Shown: positions 34,354 to 45,627, numbered from the stretch's first letter. The stretch: 64,000 nucleotides of DNA from Megalopta genalis (GCF_051020955.1 NC_135013.1:9034001-9098000), one strand, 5' to 3'. A program made the numbers and translations. Notes: a model not told the origin generated them from the sequence alone.

Positions 34354-34887
34354 CCCTTAAATGCATATTGTTGCCAATTGTCTACATTCCAGTTCCACTT
34401 AATTTTATTCAAAAACCCGAGTATGTGCGTTTCCGAACACACGTTGATAACAATAGACAATAGACCATGTGTGAAATAAAAGACTTGACATTACTTTTGG
34501 CGAGTAAGTTAGATGTTTTTTGACATTTGAATGCGGTGGGTGATAATCTTCAATGTGTTACTTGGAGAGATAACTTCTTTTTTCAAGTTTAAAAATTGCT
34601 TTCTGTCACAACAAAAATCGCAATTGCTTTGCTGCATTTCATTCATAAATAATGTGAAAATTCCTATATTAATAGATAATATAAATACATGACCATTTGT
34701 TTACGTCTACAATAATTTTAGTAATATACGCATATTGTTGCCAAAAGTCTACATACAACTTTTTTTCAAAATAAATACTCAATATTATTACCTAGATTTT
34801 TTAATTTATTTTTTACGTAACCTATGACTACATTCCTATAAAAAACGATTTTTTAAAATTCAAAATGAAAAATCATGCATTTAAGGG
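34354..34887. mobile_element. TTAA-flanked element, 534 bp, CCCTTAAATGCAT ends
   Basis: TTAA at 34350-34353 and 34888-34891; perfect 13-bp inverted termini CCCTTAAATGCAT. The left-end word GCATATTGTTGCCAATTGTCTACAT recurs inside at 34728-34753 (CGCATATTGTTGCCAAAAGTC). AT-rich and non-coding. Confidence 0.85.
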
Positions 34888-34891
34888 TTAA

Positions 34892-37559
34892 TTCAGAAGG
34901 TAATTCATAATTTTATGATGTCTTTCAGCGGAGTTATAGCTGTTCAAAGATCGACAATTTTTCGGCAAAGATTGACAATCTTGCTTATGTTCGCAGACTA
35001 GTTTCATTACATTCGTTATTATTACATTACCATTTATACCTTTCGGGTTACAAATAACCCCGTTCCTCGCCAGAAAACGCTTCGGATCGCGAAGGTTGAG
35101 TAAACGTTCTTCGGCAATTGTTCACCGAACCAATCGCCTCGCGCAGCTTTCTTGTACCCCGATCTCGGATATTTCTCATCAGGATTCGCGCATTGCTATC
35201 GATCTTCTAACGCGGTTCGCATTCCAGCGAGAGGTATTGCAAAAACCGGCGACCCTTGAACAACCCCTCGTCCCCAGCCCCGTGTAAATCTCCGTCGGGG
35301 CCCTAGCCCAGATTCCAGCATTAACGAGTGCTCGAGCACTCGTAACCCGAAGAATGCGCCACAGGATAATGAGGTGAGTATTAGCGGCGAGCATTATCCT
35401 GGAAGGTGAAATGATTCTCGGCCGGTGAAACGCGGGTCCAGGATTTCCTCCGGAGCGATTAGCGGCCGAGGCACCGGAGGTACTTCCTTATGTCTAAGGG
35501 CCGCCTCGGACGTTAGGGCTCGCACTTAGCCCGTGTTAGGCGTTAGTTAAGTCCGGCCTAACGGCGATGCCGAAGAGGGGCCAGCGGCGAGCGTGTTCCG
35601 CCGAGCGGAATGCCCGGCTCCCTCGCTTTCCTCCCGTCCGCGCGATCGGCAGCCCGCGAGCGTTTCTCTTTCCGCGCCGGAAAACGTTGTTCCGCGGGGC
35701 GAGCGGAAGGGAACGCCGCTTAACACGCGGTATATTTATACATCATCGCGCTCGTAAACCGTTTCGAAGAGACCTGCTCGAAGATAGACCGGTGCTCTCG
35801 CGGCTTTTTCAACGACGCTCTGCTCGGAAACGTTTTACAAGCGCCACGGCTACGTGCTGGGCGTCTTTGGCGCTAAATTAATGGGCCAGGGTTGGGCCTG
35901 TTCTTGGGTCGAGCGCAATGGAGCGCGCGATTCTCAACCTGGCAGTACTTTTTCGAGCAGGGGAGACCGGGGCTAGGAGTTGCTAATATGTTTTATTAGA
36001 CTCTGCGGATTCGATGCGTTTATGGCAAAAATTGCCAGATCGAATACGCTAAATGGTAAGGAAATTTAAGAATATTGAAAATATTATTCTATTATTATTC
36101 TATTCGTTAAAACGAACCGGAAAAGAAATAAATGTCTACGTAGTTTCTACACCTCGCAATTAACGATGACAATTCATTATTTTGCATAACAATCTGCAGA
36201 CTACCTGGTTATGTCAATATTATGACAACCGCAGATGTCAATTCGTAGAATCGATTCTCGACCGACTGTTCATACATTAAGTAATAATTTTTGGAACAGC
36301 TAGGACAAATAGGCGCGTGTAGGAAATTATTCTAAAAATCGCAAGATGTCCAACGAATTCGATCTCGCAATTTTTATAAAAAGGAACACGTGTCGGACAT
36401 CTTTAGCGAGCGCATCTTCCCGCTCGCGTTTGCGAAAAAATCGAGCGCATATTTCTCTGGAACGAGAGACGATCCAGTAGGCGCAAACAACTGCACCGCA
36501 ATTATCCACACGCGAAAGAACGTGAATTTTTCCGAAACGGTCCCCGTGCTCGGCGTTCGCCAGCGAATACGTGGCTGCGGACGTCGGCGTCGATTACGGC
36601 TACGTTGCGCGTCCGTCTTATTTACGTAAACCCGTCCCGTCGGACGGGCTATAAAAGTGGTACGCGCCCTCTTAATGAACAGGAGAACATAATCTGAAAG
36701 CATCGTACGAAAAGTTTGCAAAACCGTGTTACGAGCCACGCGGAGGCCGTTTTTCTCGAGTAGATTATCGTCCCCGGTAATACATCTCCTTCGCCGGTAC
36801 TCATCAGCCGAACCGTCCCGTGATACCTCATTTGTCATAATCAAAGCTCGTTAAACCAACAACATAATTATATTCCGACAAAAACCGCGTTCGCCCGGAA
36901 TCCGACGAATACGGTGGCCGCGGCGGGCTCTAACGAGACTCGGTTTCGGTTTTATATGGCAACCCGCTACTAACGCGGCTTCAGGGACGCGAGCGCGCCC
37001 GATCGCGAAAAAACACCGTTGCATACACGTGTCCGCGCGTCCCTAATACGGGGCTGTACGTGTTACACCTCCGAGACCGTAGTCGGCGCACGTAGGCCCC
37101 CGTACACCGGCGATCCGCTGCCTACGTCTTAATTTCATACGCGATAAAGCTAATAATTCTACGCGCCGACGCTGATCGCGTATCAAGCGGCCGGCCAACG
37201 ATTGATACGGGACGCCTCGCGCTCGTTGCTCTGCCATTAGGCCGTCGATTCGCGAGCTATGCGTCTCGTTTCACCGTTGACTCCTATATTTCAACGTATC
37301 GCGTGATTAATGGCGATATTCCGCCTCGCTGGATGCACCGCTAGCCGTGGTGCACGTTGCCGGCAGATCTTTCTGCATTTACGGTACACAGAGAAGATGC
37401 AGCGCGTGACGGTGCAAGACGCGCGGAGTGCTCGTAAATACGCGACATTGTGCGCAGGTGTTTGGTGAATTTTTGGCGCGCGCCGCGTGAACGGAGCCTG
37501 CGCAAAATTGTATTCGTACGGTGGATAAGAGATAACGATCAACGAAGACAAATTTTATT
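34892..37559. other. No gene recognised; dispersed repeat at 35996-36075
   Basis: CpG-rich at 35040-35960 and 36370-37540. The longest frame, 156 codons minus (36374-36844), is Arg/Thr-rich with no recognised domain. 35996-36075 carries GACTCTGCGGATTCGATGCG with ATGGCAAAAATTG, a member of the dispersed family. Confidence 0.5.
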
Positions 37560-38038
37560 CCACTCTGTCCCAAAAATGTCTCACGATCCGGAAATGGCGG
37601 GTTCCTCGGATCATCTGAAGCAACTTCTTCCTTTGCAAAAGTTTTCTCCGAGGCACCGTTAACGAGTTATTGACGAAAAACAGTTACCAATAAGAATCGA
37701 GTACGGCTGCGCACGAAGCCCAGTTCCGCTCATTGGCTCGACCGCCTCGCGCCAGCTGAGCCGGGATTCGACCGCCTCGACTGCCTCGACCGCCTCGACC
37801 GCTGGCGCCGTTGGCTCGGCCGCCTCGCGCCGGGTGAGCTGGGGTTCGACCGCTCGACCGCTGGCGCCGTTGGCTCGGCCACCTCGCGGCAGCTGATCTC
37901 GCCTCTCATTGATCACTGTTTTTCGTTAATAACTCGTTAACGGTGCCTCGGAGAAAATTGTTGTAAAGGAAAAAGTTGCTTCAAATGACCCGAGGATCCC
38001 GCCACTTTCGGATTGCGAGACATTTTTGGGACACCCTG
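37560..38038. mobile_element. Fold-back CAGGGTGTCCCA element with GC-rich core
   Basis: The right end, GAGACATTTTTGGGACACCCTG then TA, is intact; the left end has mutated to CACTCTGTCCCAAAAATG. The arms run inward through GGAAATGGCGGG(A)TCCTCGG, GAAGCAACTT, CTCCGAGGCACCGTTAACGAG and continue as inverse. The core (37730-37890) is made of CTGGCGCCGTTGGCTCGGCC-type repeats. A close relative is at 56009-56445. Confidence 0.87.
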
Positions 38039-38040
38039 TA

Positions 38041-38431
38041 TAAATACGTAGAACAAATATGTTAAATATGTAAAGCTCACGGATCTGCATATAATGTACG
38101 AACCAGACCTCCTGGGTCTGTTTCGACGCGTATAAGACAATGGTATTTGTCGCCGATTGAAAAATCGCGGGACGCAACAGCGTTGCATAATACTCGAAGG
38201 TCTCGGCAGAAGGTCCGCGAAGAAAATCCAATTCCTTTATACCCACCCGGAACACCTATAGCGAGGCTCGCGAACGCAAACGAGTGATCGCAGAAGACAC
38301 ACGCCCACGCGCTTTGTCGAAAGATCGCCATGAGAATGCCGAGATGCACGACGAATCCGCGCGGACGCTATTCACCGTTCGTAATGTGGGAAATTATGAT
38401 TTTTAACGGGAACGCGTAGAGAAAGAGAAAT

Positions 38432-38480
<49 letters not shown>

Positions 38481-39199
38481 GAGCGAGAGAGGGAGGGAGA
38501 TACGTGGAATCGTTACGCGGCCCAACAATGCGTTTCCATTTCACGCATTTCTGCATTTGGCGGAGGAGTTTCCGCGATCGCATCGTTTTACGATCGAAAT
38601 AACTCGCGCCGGGCCCCGGTAGATGATGCATATCAAGCGGGGACGCGAGGGCCCCGGGTAACAATGCGTTTCTGTCCCGGCGGGATCTGATTAAGGAAAT
38701 TTACGCTGATCGTCGTCATTTCACGGGGTGCCTGTGTCGCAACGTCGAAGCAGTTTTATTGTTCGTTTGTTCCACTTCGCGAATAGATACGCCACGTCCA
38801 GCCCGGTTGACTAATCAATTCTGCGTACTGAATTCAATGGAATATGTTGCTTCGTTGTGCCGGCTCATATGGCAGGGAGAACCGTGGAACTGGAATGTTG
38901 GAATTCGAGGCTCGGAGATTAGGGACACGGGCAATTGAGATTACCAAATGGTAGCGCGACAAATGGGAGCGCGGGATACTTGTATGCGCCAAGTTCTGGA
39001 ATTGCAGAGGCGGACGTGAAAACCGCGGAATCCCGAGGAACAAACGTTTCGGATCGTCGTAATTTTGGGACATAGAATTTGGAACTCTACTATAGAAATT
39101 TTAGACCGTGGAAATTAGAATTTAGAAAGGAGGAAAACTATAGAGCAAACAATTAATAATTGGGATTTAGAACGCGAGCAGAGTCGCGTCGGTTGAACT
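38041..39199. other. No gene recognised; (GA)n at 38436-38477
   Basis: CpG-rich to about 38700. The GA microsatellite lies in a purine tract (38420-38500). Frames up to 98 codons, one of them created by the microsatellite. Confidence 0.5.
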
Positions 39200-39630
39200 A
39201 CATTTTAATTCAATTTCACGATTTAATATTGCATTATATTTCGATTATATGGTAATTCAACTATGTTTTAATTCGATTACATAATTCAAACCTTTCGGAT
39301 AATCGAATTGCTAATTATTTTAATCGCGAGTGTAATTAATATAACCATGTAATTGAAATACAATGCAGTTGAAATAACATGTAATGAAAATACGATGTAA
39401 ATGAAATGCGATGTAACTGAGGTACAATATCATTTGATACAGTATAAGTATCTTCTCCTAATTAATTTATTACTTTTTAATCGTACTCCAATTGCAATTA
39501 CGAATTGCATTATAATTTAATTCAACGGAGAGCTGGATCACGAATCAAAGCGTGATCGAATTACAATGTAATTGGATCATGTGTGATTATAATTACTCGA
39601 GTAATTCGGTTTTAATTCTGCAAAACTCCG
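39200..39630. repeat. AT-rich repeat related to the array at 1-575
   Basis: AATTGAAATACAATGCAGTTG-like words and the terminal block ATAATTACTCGAGTAATTC...TTTTAATTCTGCAAAACTC correspond to ATTATAATTCC...AATTGTAATTCTGCACAACTC at 530-575. Diverged, without clear tandem structure. Confidence 0.5.
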
Positions 39631-41040
39631 AAGGTGTACGATAAGTTTAGAACTTAGAATTCGATATGCGAAAACGTGGGTAAAAAATTTCGATCGCGTA
39701 GCGTAAAATAGCGAAACGTCGAAAAATTTGAATGAACGGATGTAGGAAGTCGTGAGACGTGGGAGTCCTCTGCGCAACGCATGCTAATTCGATCGGCGTG
39801 TCGTGTTTCGAGAACAGTATTTCACGGAAACGGCAGATCTTAACAGAGCCCAGAATTCGCCAGCATCTCGTTCGTTTCGTCGCGATTACAAGCACTTACG
39901 GCAGGCCTAATTGAGTATTCCCATACGGGTGCATAATAGATTGATATCTCGGGCATAAGAATTTTCACACACTTTCTTCTCGTTATGCAACGCGCGTAAC
40001 AGGCCTCTTAAGTGGTCCGCCGGACTCATTTATGGCTCTATTATCACGGCCCGATAAGCATATACCGCGGAGATAACGAACCGCGTTTTACATAAATTCA
40101 TGAACTCGTACCACCGCGGGTTTCACGCTCGAACGTGTATACTTTCGCGAATCCTCCATCGAAATGTCCTTTATATCCGCCAGTCCCCCTTAATTACGAG
40201 TATGCGCGCGAGAAATTTAACGATTCGGATTCCTTTTCATCCGCGATCGTGAAAAACGAAGGAAACGAAGAAGCGCTAGAATTATGCGGGAAGTTCTTAC
40301 GATCGGCCGCGCAGAGGCGAGCCTCTTAATGACGGGTTTTGTGCAAATGCTCGTATTCCCCGCAGCAGACAGCTCGCACACAATGTTGCAGGAGTTTCGT
40401 ATCGGATATCTCGCGGTATATTACTCTAACCTCCCATTCTCGGATTGCGAGACACTTTTGGGACACCCTGTATACATACGCGGGATTCTGGCGAGTTAAG
40501 TGTGTAATTGGTTCGTCGAGGTTTTCGTTACTCGAGTCACGTCTGATCCGCGTCTGATCTGTAATCAATCGCGCGAACATAATTCTTTCGAGCGGGATTC
40601 GATTCGACCTCATCGAATTCGGATGCTCCTCGATGAAATTCGTGTTACAGGACGATTGGTTTTGCAATAGCTATTTTTGAAATGCTCTCAAATATTTATC
40701 CGATCATTCACGCATCGATTCGTGGACTAATTTATGCCCAATAGAACCGTATTTTGTTGACGTTGCTGACGCACGGTTGACAAACTGCGTCGTTTTATTC
40801 AATCTACAAAAATGTGAAACGAATGTTGCAATTTTATTTAGCTTTAGAATTCGTTTCAAAGATTTGAAATCACTCTCTGCACAGTTTCGTAGACACACGA
40901 AAAAGACGCAATTATTGTTTCTACTCTTTTTTAATACCGGAAGAAGAAAATAGTGAAATTTTTTCAAGAGCTGTTTTCACTTTTTTTAAACCGCGTATCA
41001 ACATACAAACAGATACGGCTGCACTAATTGTGCTATTTTG
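39631..41040. other. No gene recognised; isolated MITE end at 40431-40470
   Basis: 40431-40470 (TTCTCGGATTGCGAGACACTTT then GGGACACCCTGTA) is the right tip of a CAGGGTGTCCCA fold-back element, without a partner. The rest is mixed DNA with frames of 113 codons or fewer. Confidence 0.55.
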
Positions 41041-41245
41041 CACTAATTGTGCAAAAAGTATTCGAACACCTTCTAAAACGCGATAACTTTTTACGTGTTA
41101 AATTTCAAAAGTCAGAAAAACGAGAATTATTGTTCATCTTCCTTGTCGTTCCAAGAAATAGCAAAATTAAGGAAAAGGAATTGTAGTCCAGTTTTCGAAA
41201 AGTTATTGCGTTTTAAACGGTGTTCGACTACTTTTCGCCAAGGAT
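41041..41245. mobile_element. Tc1-like MITE candidate with inverted ends
   Basis: GCAAAAAGTATTCGAACACC and AAAACGCGATAACTTTT (41051-41091) are inverted at 41197-41238 (AAAAGTTATTGCGTTTT, CGGTGTTCGACTACTTTTCGCC). About 8 mismatches over 43 bp. Outer tips and target duplication are unclear. A similar end (CAGTGGGCGATAAATACACG, CGAACACCGTCTAAAACG) lies inverted at 43901-43950. Confidence 0.5.
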
Positions 41246-41334
41246 AGTACATATCTCGTTTGGTAAACTGTTCTCCGTCAAGCTCTTTGATCCTAACATC
41301 TTCGTACACTCGAATCTCTATTAACCCTTAACGG

Positions 41335-41555
41335 TCCAATGTGCCGCCATACACGCGGCAGAAATCAGTAAAACCGTAAAATCTGGTAGGAAACATTTCG
41401 ATGAAAATATATCAACGAAGTTTTATTTAAAAACTGAACACCTCTCCTCTATATCTGATACAAAAATTTTCAGTAAAAAATTTCTCTTCGTCTGAAAAAC
41501 AATCTAAACTTGGCAGTGTGTAAACTGGAGATAAATAGTTTTGGTCCCCCAAGGG
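41335..41555. mobile_element. TTAA-flanked element, 221 bp, CCCTT...CCAA ends (weak)
   Basis: TTAA at 41331-41334 and 41556-41559. The ends CCCTTAACGGTCCAA and, inverted, CCCTTGGGGGACCAA match at 11 of 15 positions. GCCGCCATACACGCGGC near the left end is a small hairpin. Non-coding. Confidence 0.5.
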
Positions 41556-41559
41556 TTAA

Positions 41560-42347
41560 ACCGCGAGAACGCGTGTCGCGAATTTTCAAGGTTCAATCCG
41601 CGCTCCAGTTTCCACATCAACGAAGTCGTCGTAGCGTACGCACGCCGCAGCTGATTCGATACTTCCGAGTCTCTAAGGAGGAAAATCGCGGCAATTTCAT
41701 CGAAATTCCACTGACGTGGAATCCCGATGCAAAAGGAGCATCGGAGGCTCGTCCTCGACCCGATTTAATCCCCCGGCGGATAATGGACGCGCGGTCGTCA
41801 TAAATAGCCGGGGGATCGCGACACCTCGAGGATCGCCGGTTTCCACGTTCCTCTGGGCGATTAACAATTATAATTATCCCCGCGAGATTATACGGGAGGA
41901 CGTTGGAAACGATCCCGAGCTCTCTCGCATGGTCTCGCCGGCGCGGCTCGGCGGGAGAAGGCGTTCGCGCCAGGCGGTTGCAACCAATTTGCGTACTTCT
42001 ATAAATGCAGGTACCGGTGGTGGCTTGTACCGGCGGTCCGAGTAGCCGGCTAAATGTTCCTAGGCGTCCAGTACCCGGGTGTATTCCGTACTATACATAA
42101 TGCATGAGCCGGTGCCCGGTTGCTGCGCCTCTTCCTCGTTCTCGTGAATCGCGCGCTCGCTCGCGCGAGCGAGCGAGCGAGGGAGCGAAAGAACGAACGA
42201 ACAAGCGAGCGACCGAGCCTCCATTTTACCTCGCGCGAACACCCGATTCGCTAATTAAGAAGCGGTCGGATTTATCTAGCAACGATTACGTCGCATAACG
42301 CGGCGGATGCGCGATCTATACCGCCACCGCATTGTTTTCACTCTGTA
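41560..42347. other. No gene recognised; CG-rich palindrome at 42154-42175
   Basis: CpG-rich. A 22-bp perfect palindrome with CGCTCGCTCGC arms lies at 42154-42175, followed by GAGC/GAAC tetranucleotide repeats to 42215. A 109-codon frame (41716-42045) has no domain. Confidence 0.5.
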
Positions 42348-42711
42348 CAGGGTGTCCCAAGATTATGGTACTTCCGGGAAATGAGAGATTCCTGAGGTGA
42401 TTCGAAGTAACTTTTTCCTTAGCGAAAATGCGATCCGCGGCTTCGTTTACGAGTTATCGACGAAGAACGGTGACCAATGAGAGGCGAGATCAGTTGGCGC
42501 GAGATGGCCGAGCCAATCAGCTGAACCGGGCTTCGAGTACTCGTTGACTGTGCCACCACGCGTCGACCGAGCTGGCCTCTCATTGGTCAGTGTTTTTCGT
42601 TGATAACTCGTAAACGAAGCCGCGGATCGCATTTTCGCTAAGGAAAAAGTTACTTCGAATCACCTCAGGAATCTCTCATTTCCCGGAAGTACTATAATTT
42701 TGGGCAGCCTG
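42348..42711. mobile_element. Fold-back CAGGGTGTCCCA element, 364 bp, near-perfect hairpin
   Basis: TA-flanked. The arms (42348-42492 and 42565-42711) are inverse copies over about 145 bp with few mismatches: CAGGGTGTCCCAAGATTATG...GAAATGAGAGATTCCTGAGG...GCGATCCGCGGCTTCGTTTA...GACCAATGAGAGG. The loop is a 70-bp GC-rich spacer. It is the most symmetrical member in the window. Confidence 0.9.
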
Positions 42712-42713
42712 TA

Positions 42714-43769
42714 TAGTCCATACTGCACGAACGAGGAATTAACCCTTTCAAACCGAGTTCTTTTCTAATTAGTCGCTTTTCAACTCGAAATCGATAATAC
42801 TAAGCTGCGGATAGTTACGTGTCGATGTTGGAAGCTGTGCAACGATTTTGAAAATTGGGACGTACAGTGATTAAAAATAGCATGTCCATTGACATCGATG
42901 TTTCAGCACTCGAATAAATGTAAGCACACGATAAGTATAATTTTTCTTTTTACTCCAAGAACTTGTTACCTTCGAAAATGTTCTAATTATCGTAACTGAC
43001 AAGATAATGGTACGGCAAGTGGTTGAAACGGCTTCAAAACGGCGTAACTTTTTTTTAAACTGGAAAAGAGAAACTAATTTTACGTTGACTAAAAATTGCA
43101 GACACGTGAGATTTCTCTCAATAACACACGCACAGGTTCCCTTCTTTCTCTCGATCTTCCTTTTACAGCTCGTTCGCATTCTGTTCTCGACGTATCGTGA
43201 CTCTTTCGTACTTCTACGCACACATATACCTCTCTCTCTGGTAAGGATACCTAATAATTGTTAATACAATATAAGAATATATAATAATCGCTAACTGCTA
43301 CCACGGTACGTATTTCGCGGATAATAGGGCTGCATTGTGCCGGTTGCGCCTCGTTTAGCCGTGAAAATACCGGAAAGCATACGTGGAAGGGCCAGGGTGC
43401 AAGCAGCGCGTAATTAGCCTAACTCGGTACGCTCTTTCGCGTAATAACCCGCCGCACAGCCTCGAATTATTGCGCGAATCGGAATGTTTAATGAGCCTTT
43501 CCGTATAGCCTGACTCTATCTTCGGATATCTAGCGAAGGTGCACCGCTGCATCCCCGTACAGAACGTTTCTGCGTCCTGTTATTGCTAAAGTGTTCAATT
43601 TCCAGATACGAATGGAATGGCACGATAATTAGAACGCGGACGAGGGTGTAATTGCCGGTTTCTGTAAGCCATAATTAAAGCTCGCGGAGTCGGTAAGCGA
43701 TAGTCGCGATTTCTTAATCAAGGATTTTATGAGTTCGAAAACGATAATAGGATCTTGAATGCTGTTATT
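42714..43769. other. No gene recognised
   Basis: Mixed DNA; frames of 116 codons or fewer. A lone TTAACCCTTTCAAACCGAG at 42739 resembles a TTAA-element end without a partner. Confidence 0.5.
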
Positions 43770-43773
43770 TTAA

Positions 43774-44057
43774 CCCTTCGAGAACGATGAACAATCGTTG
43801 ATTCTTTTTTTTCTGTACGATCCTTGCTGTTACAATATCGATGCACCTGTGACCATAATCTCGTGGTTGTTTTGGACATTTCGATACTTTTCACAACTGC
43901 AGCAGTTACAACGTTTTAGACGGTGTTCGCGTGTATTTATCGCCCACTGTATCTTGACGATCTCAAAAATTACCCATAATAATGCTTGAAACTGTGTAAT
44001 AAATTTTGAATATTTTTGTCGGAGCCGACACAGTGTACCGGTGTCGTCCACGAACGG
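43774..44057. mobile_element. TTAA-flanked element, 284 bp, CCSTTCGWGRACGA ends
   Basis: TTAA at 43770-43773 and 44058-44061. The ends CCCTTCGAGAACGA and, inverted, CCGTTCGTGGACGA match at 11 of 14 positions. A Tc1-like terminus (43901-43950, ending CCCACTGTA) sits inside, so a second element may have inserted and been partly lost. Confidence 0.65.
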
Positions 44058-44061
44058 TTAA

Positions 44062-44571
44062 TATTTTACACGGCGAAGGCTCGAAAAGGCTGAGAAAGCG
44101 CACGTGTGGTATATTTTAGTAGACATTCCGTTCGTTGATGAATTATGAAGATCCGGAGTTTCTGTATTTTACAAATTTGGGGATAAGGGTCTAAAGATCT
44201 GCGAACCAGCTTCACGTGGTTTTCCTCGCCACGGGACGCAGGAAGTGAAAGCATGGCAGACCCTTGTGGCAGCAATAAATTAGACCCTTCCCGATGCTGC
44301 GCCGTAAGTCAAGGGTCTGTCCTGCGAATGCGACGCAGGGTGCAGTCAGTTCTTTGTAGGATCGTCATCGGCAACGAACGTTCGACGCAAGTTACATACC
44401 AGAGCTCTGGATCTTGTGTAGTTAATTTCTGTAATTTATTTTTCATCGACTTTTTTCTGATATTCCCGGTTTATATGGGCGTGATTGAACCATGTATATC
44501 AACAAATTTTGGCGAGTTCTGAAGTTGTTTTATTAATTGAATATCACAAAATTTATAACACATTTATAACG
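44062..44571. other. 5S upstream region with a hairpin at 44257-44319
   Basis: CAGACCCTTG (44257-44266) is inverted at 44310-44319, with an inner pair GCAGCA/TGCTGC (44270-44275, 44295-44300). The spacer sequence repeated between the 5S genes is absent here, so the tandem array begins with gene 1. Confidence 0.5.
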
Positions 44572-44690
44572 GTCAACGGCCATATCACGTTGCAAAGAAC
44601 CGATTCTCATCCGATCATCGAAGTTAAACAGCGTTGAGCGTGGTTAGTACTTAGAAGGGTGACTGCTTTGGAATACCACGTGCTGTTGGT
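44572..44690 (+). rRNA. 5S rRNA gene, copy 1 (diverged)
   Basis: Encodes the 5S component of the large ribosomal subunit, transcribed by RNA polymerase III. The 119-bp segment has the 5S landmarks in order: GTCAACGGCCATATCACG, CCGATTCTCATCCGATCATC, the A-box region GAAGTTAAACAGCGTTGAGC, the C-box region GGTTAGTACTTAGAAGGG, and GAATACCACGTGCTGTTGG, which pairs back to the 5' end. The C-box and loop region reads AGAAGGGTGACTGCTTTGGA where a canonical gene has GGATGGGTGACCGCCTGGGA, so this copy may be a pseudogene. It is first of four in the same orientation and has an oligo-T stop after it. Confidence 0.88.
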
Positions 44691-44694
44691 TCTA

Positions 44695-44702
44695 TTTTTT
44701 TT
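44695..44702 (+). terminator. Oligo-T Pol III terminator, 5S copy 1
   Basis: Eight T residues start 5 bp after the mature 3' end, as expected for Pol III termination. Confidence 0.8.
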
Positions 44703-45033
44703 CATTTATTTCTATAATCAACATTAATAAAATCAGACAACTGTCCTCCTTACAAAATTTTTGTGTGACGCAACAAAAACATATGATGTAATAAGTGGCG
44801 ATGTATATTATTTACTCGTTAGTTTTACGAACAATTGCGGGTGGAGATAGTAATCAGATGTTTCTCAGACACAAGTGGAAATCTTTTCTTGGGAATTATA
44901 AATTATCTGCGCATGTCCTCAACGACCAAATCGCATGTTGCGGTTATTGCTAAATTCATTGCTTCTATTTGTGGTTCACCACGAGAGATATGTGCGGGAA
45001 GACAAGAAAACATAATTGTCACACGTTTCTTTC

Positions 45034-45154
45034 GTCAACGGCCATATCACACTGCAAAAAAAACCGATTCTCGTTCGATCATCGAAGTTAAACAGCGTAG
45101 AGCGTGGTTAGTACTTAGAAGGGTGACTGCTTTGGAACACCACGTGCTGTTGGC
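45034..45154 (+). rRNA. 5S rRNA gene, copy 2 (diverged)
   Basis: Same landmarks as copy 1 over 121 bp, two extra A residues in the CTGCAAAAAAAACCG segment, and GTTCGATC in place of GTCCGATC. It shares the unusual AGAAGGGTGACTGCTTTGGA with copy 1, so these two copies have a common altered ancestor or have been converted by one another. The helix I ends (GTCAACGG, TGTTGGC) can still pair. Function is doubtful but not excluded. Confidence 0.88.
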
Positions 45155-45156
45155 TC

Positions 45157-45163
45157 TTTTTTT
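45157..45163 (+). terminator. Oligo-T Pol III terminator, 5S copy 2
   Basis: Seven T residues immediately after GGCTC. Confidence 0.8.
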
Positions 45164-45497
45164 ATTTATTTCCGTTATATAAATTAATAAAATCAGACAA
45201 CTTTTCTCCCTATAATATTTTTTTTTAACGCAGGAAGAACATATTCTGTAGTAAATGGCAATGTATATTATTATTTACTCATTAGTTTTAAGAACGATTG
45301 CGGGAGAAGATGGTATTCAGACATTCCTCGGACACAAGTGGAAATCTTTTCTTGAGACCCATGAATCACCTGCGACTGTCTTCAGTGACCAAAGAGCATG
45401 TTCTCGTTATTGTTAGATTCATTGCTCGTATTTGTGACTTACCACGAGAGATATGTGTTGGAAGAGGAGAAAACGCAATTGTTGTTACTCTTACGTC

Positions 45498-45616
45498 GTC
45501 AACGGCCATATCACGCTGCAAAAAACCGATTCTCGTCCGATCATCGAAGTTAAACAGCGTTGAGCGTGGTTAGTACTTAGATGGGTGACCGCTTGGGAAC
45601 ACCACGTGCTGTTGGC
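45498..45616 (+). rRNA. 5S rRNA gene, copy 3 (near canonical)
   Basis: 119 bp, with CCGATTCTCGTCCGATCATC, GAAGTTAAACAGCGTTGAGC and the canonical-looking internal control C-box GGTTAGTACTTAGATGGGTG, then ACCGCTTGGGAACACCACG. One extra A run (CTGCAAAAAACC) distinguishes it from copy 4. It keeps the internal control region expected to bind TFIIIA, so it is a good candidate for an active gene. Confidence 0.93.
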
Positions 45617-45618
45617 AC

Positions 45619-45627
45619 TTTTTTTTT
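45619..45627 (+). terminator. Oligo-T Pol III terminator, 5S copy 3
   Basis: Nine T residues starting 3 bp after the gene. Confidence 0.82.

Noticed and set aside
36374..36844. 156-codon minus-strand frame
   Set aside because: Basic, no motif recognised, and another frame runs antisense. Would need homology or RNA evidence.
42739..42757. TTAACCCTTTCAAACCGAG as a TTAA-element end
   Set aside because: No inverted partner seen.
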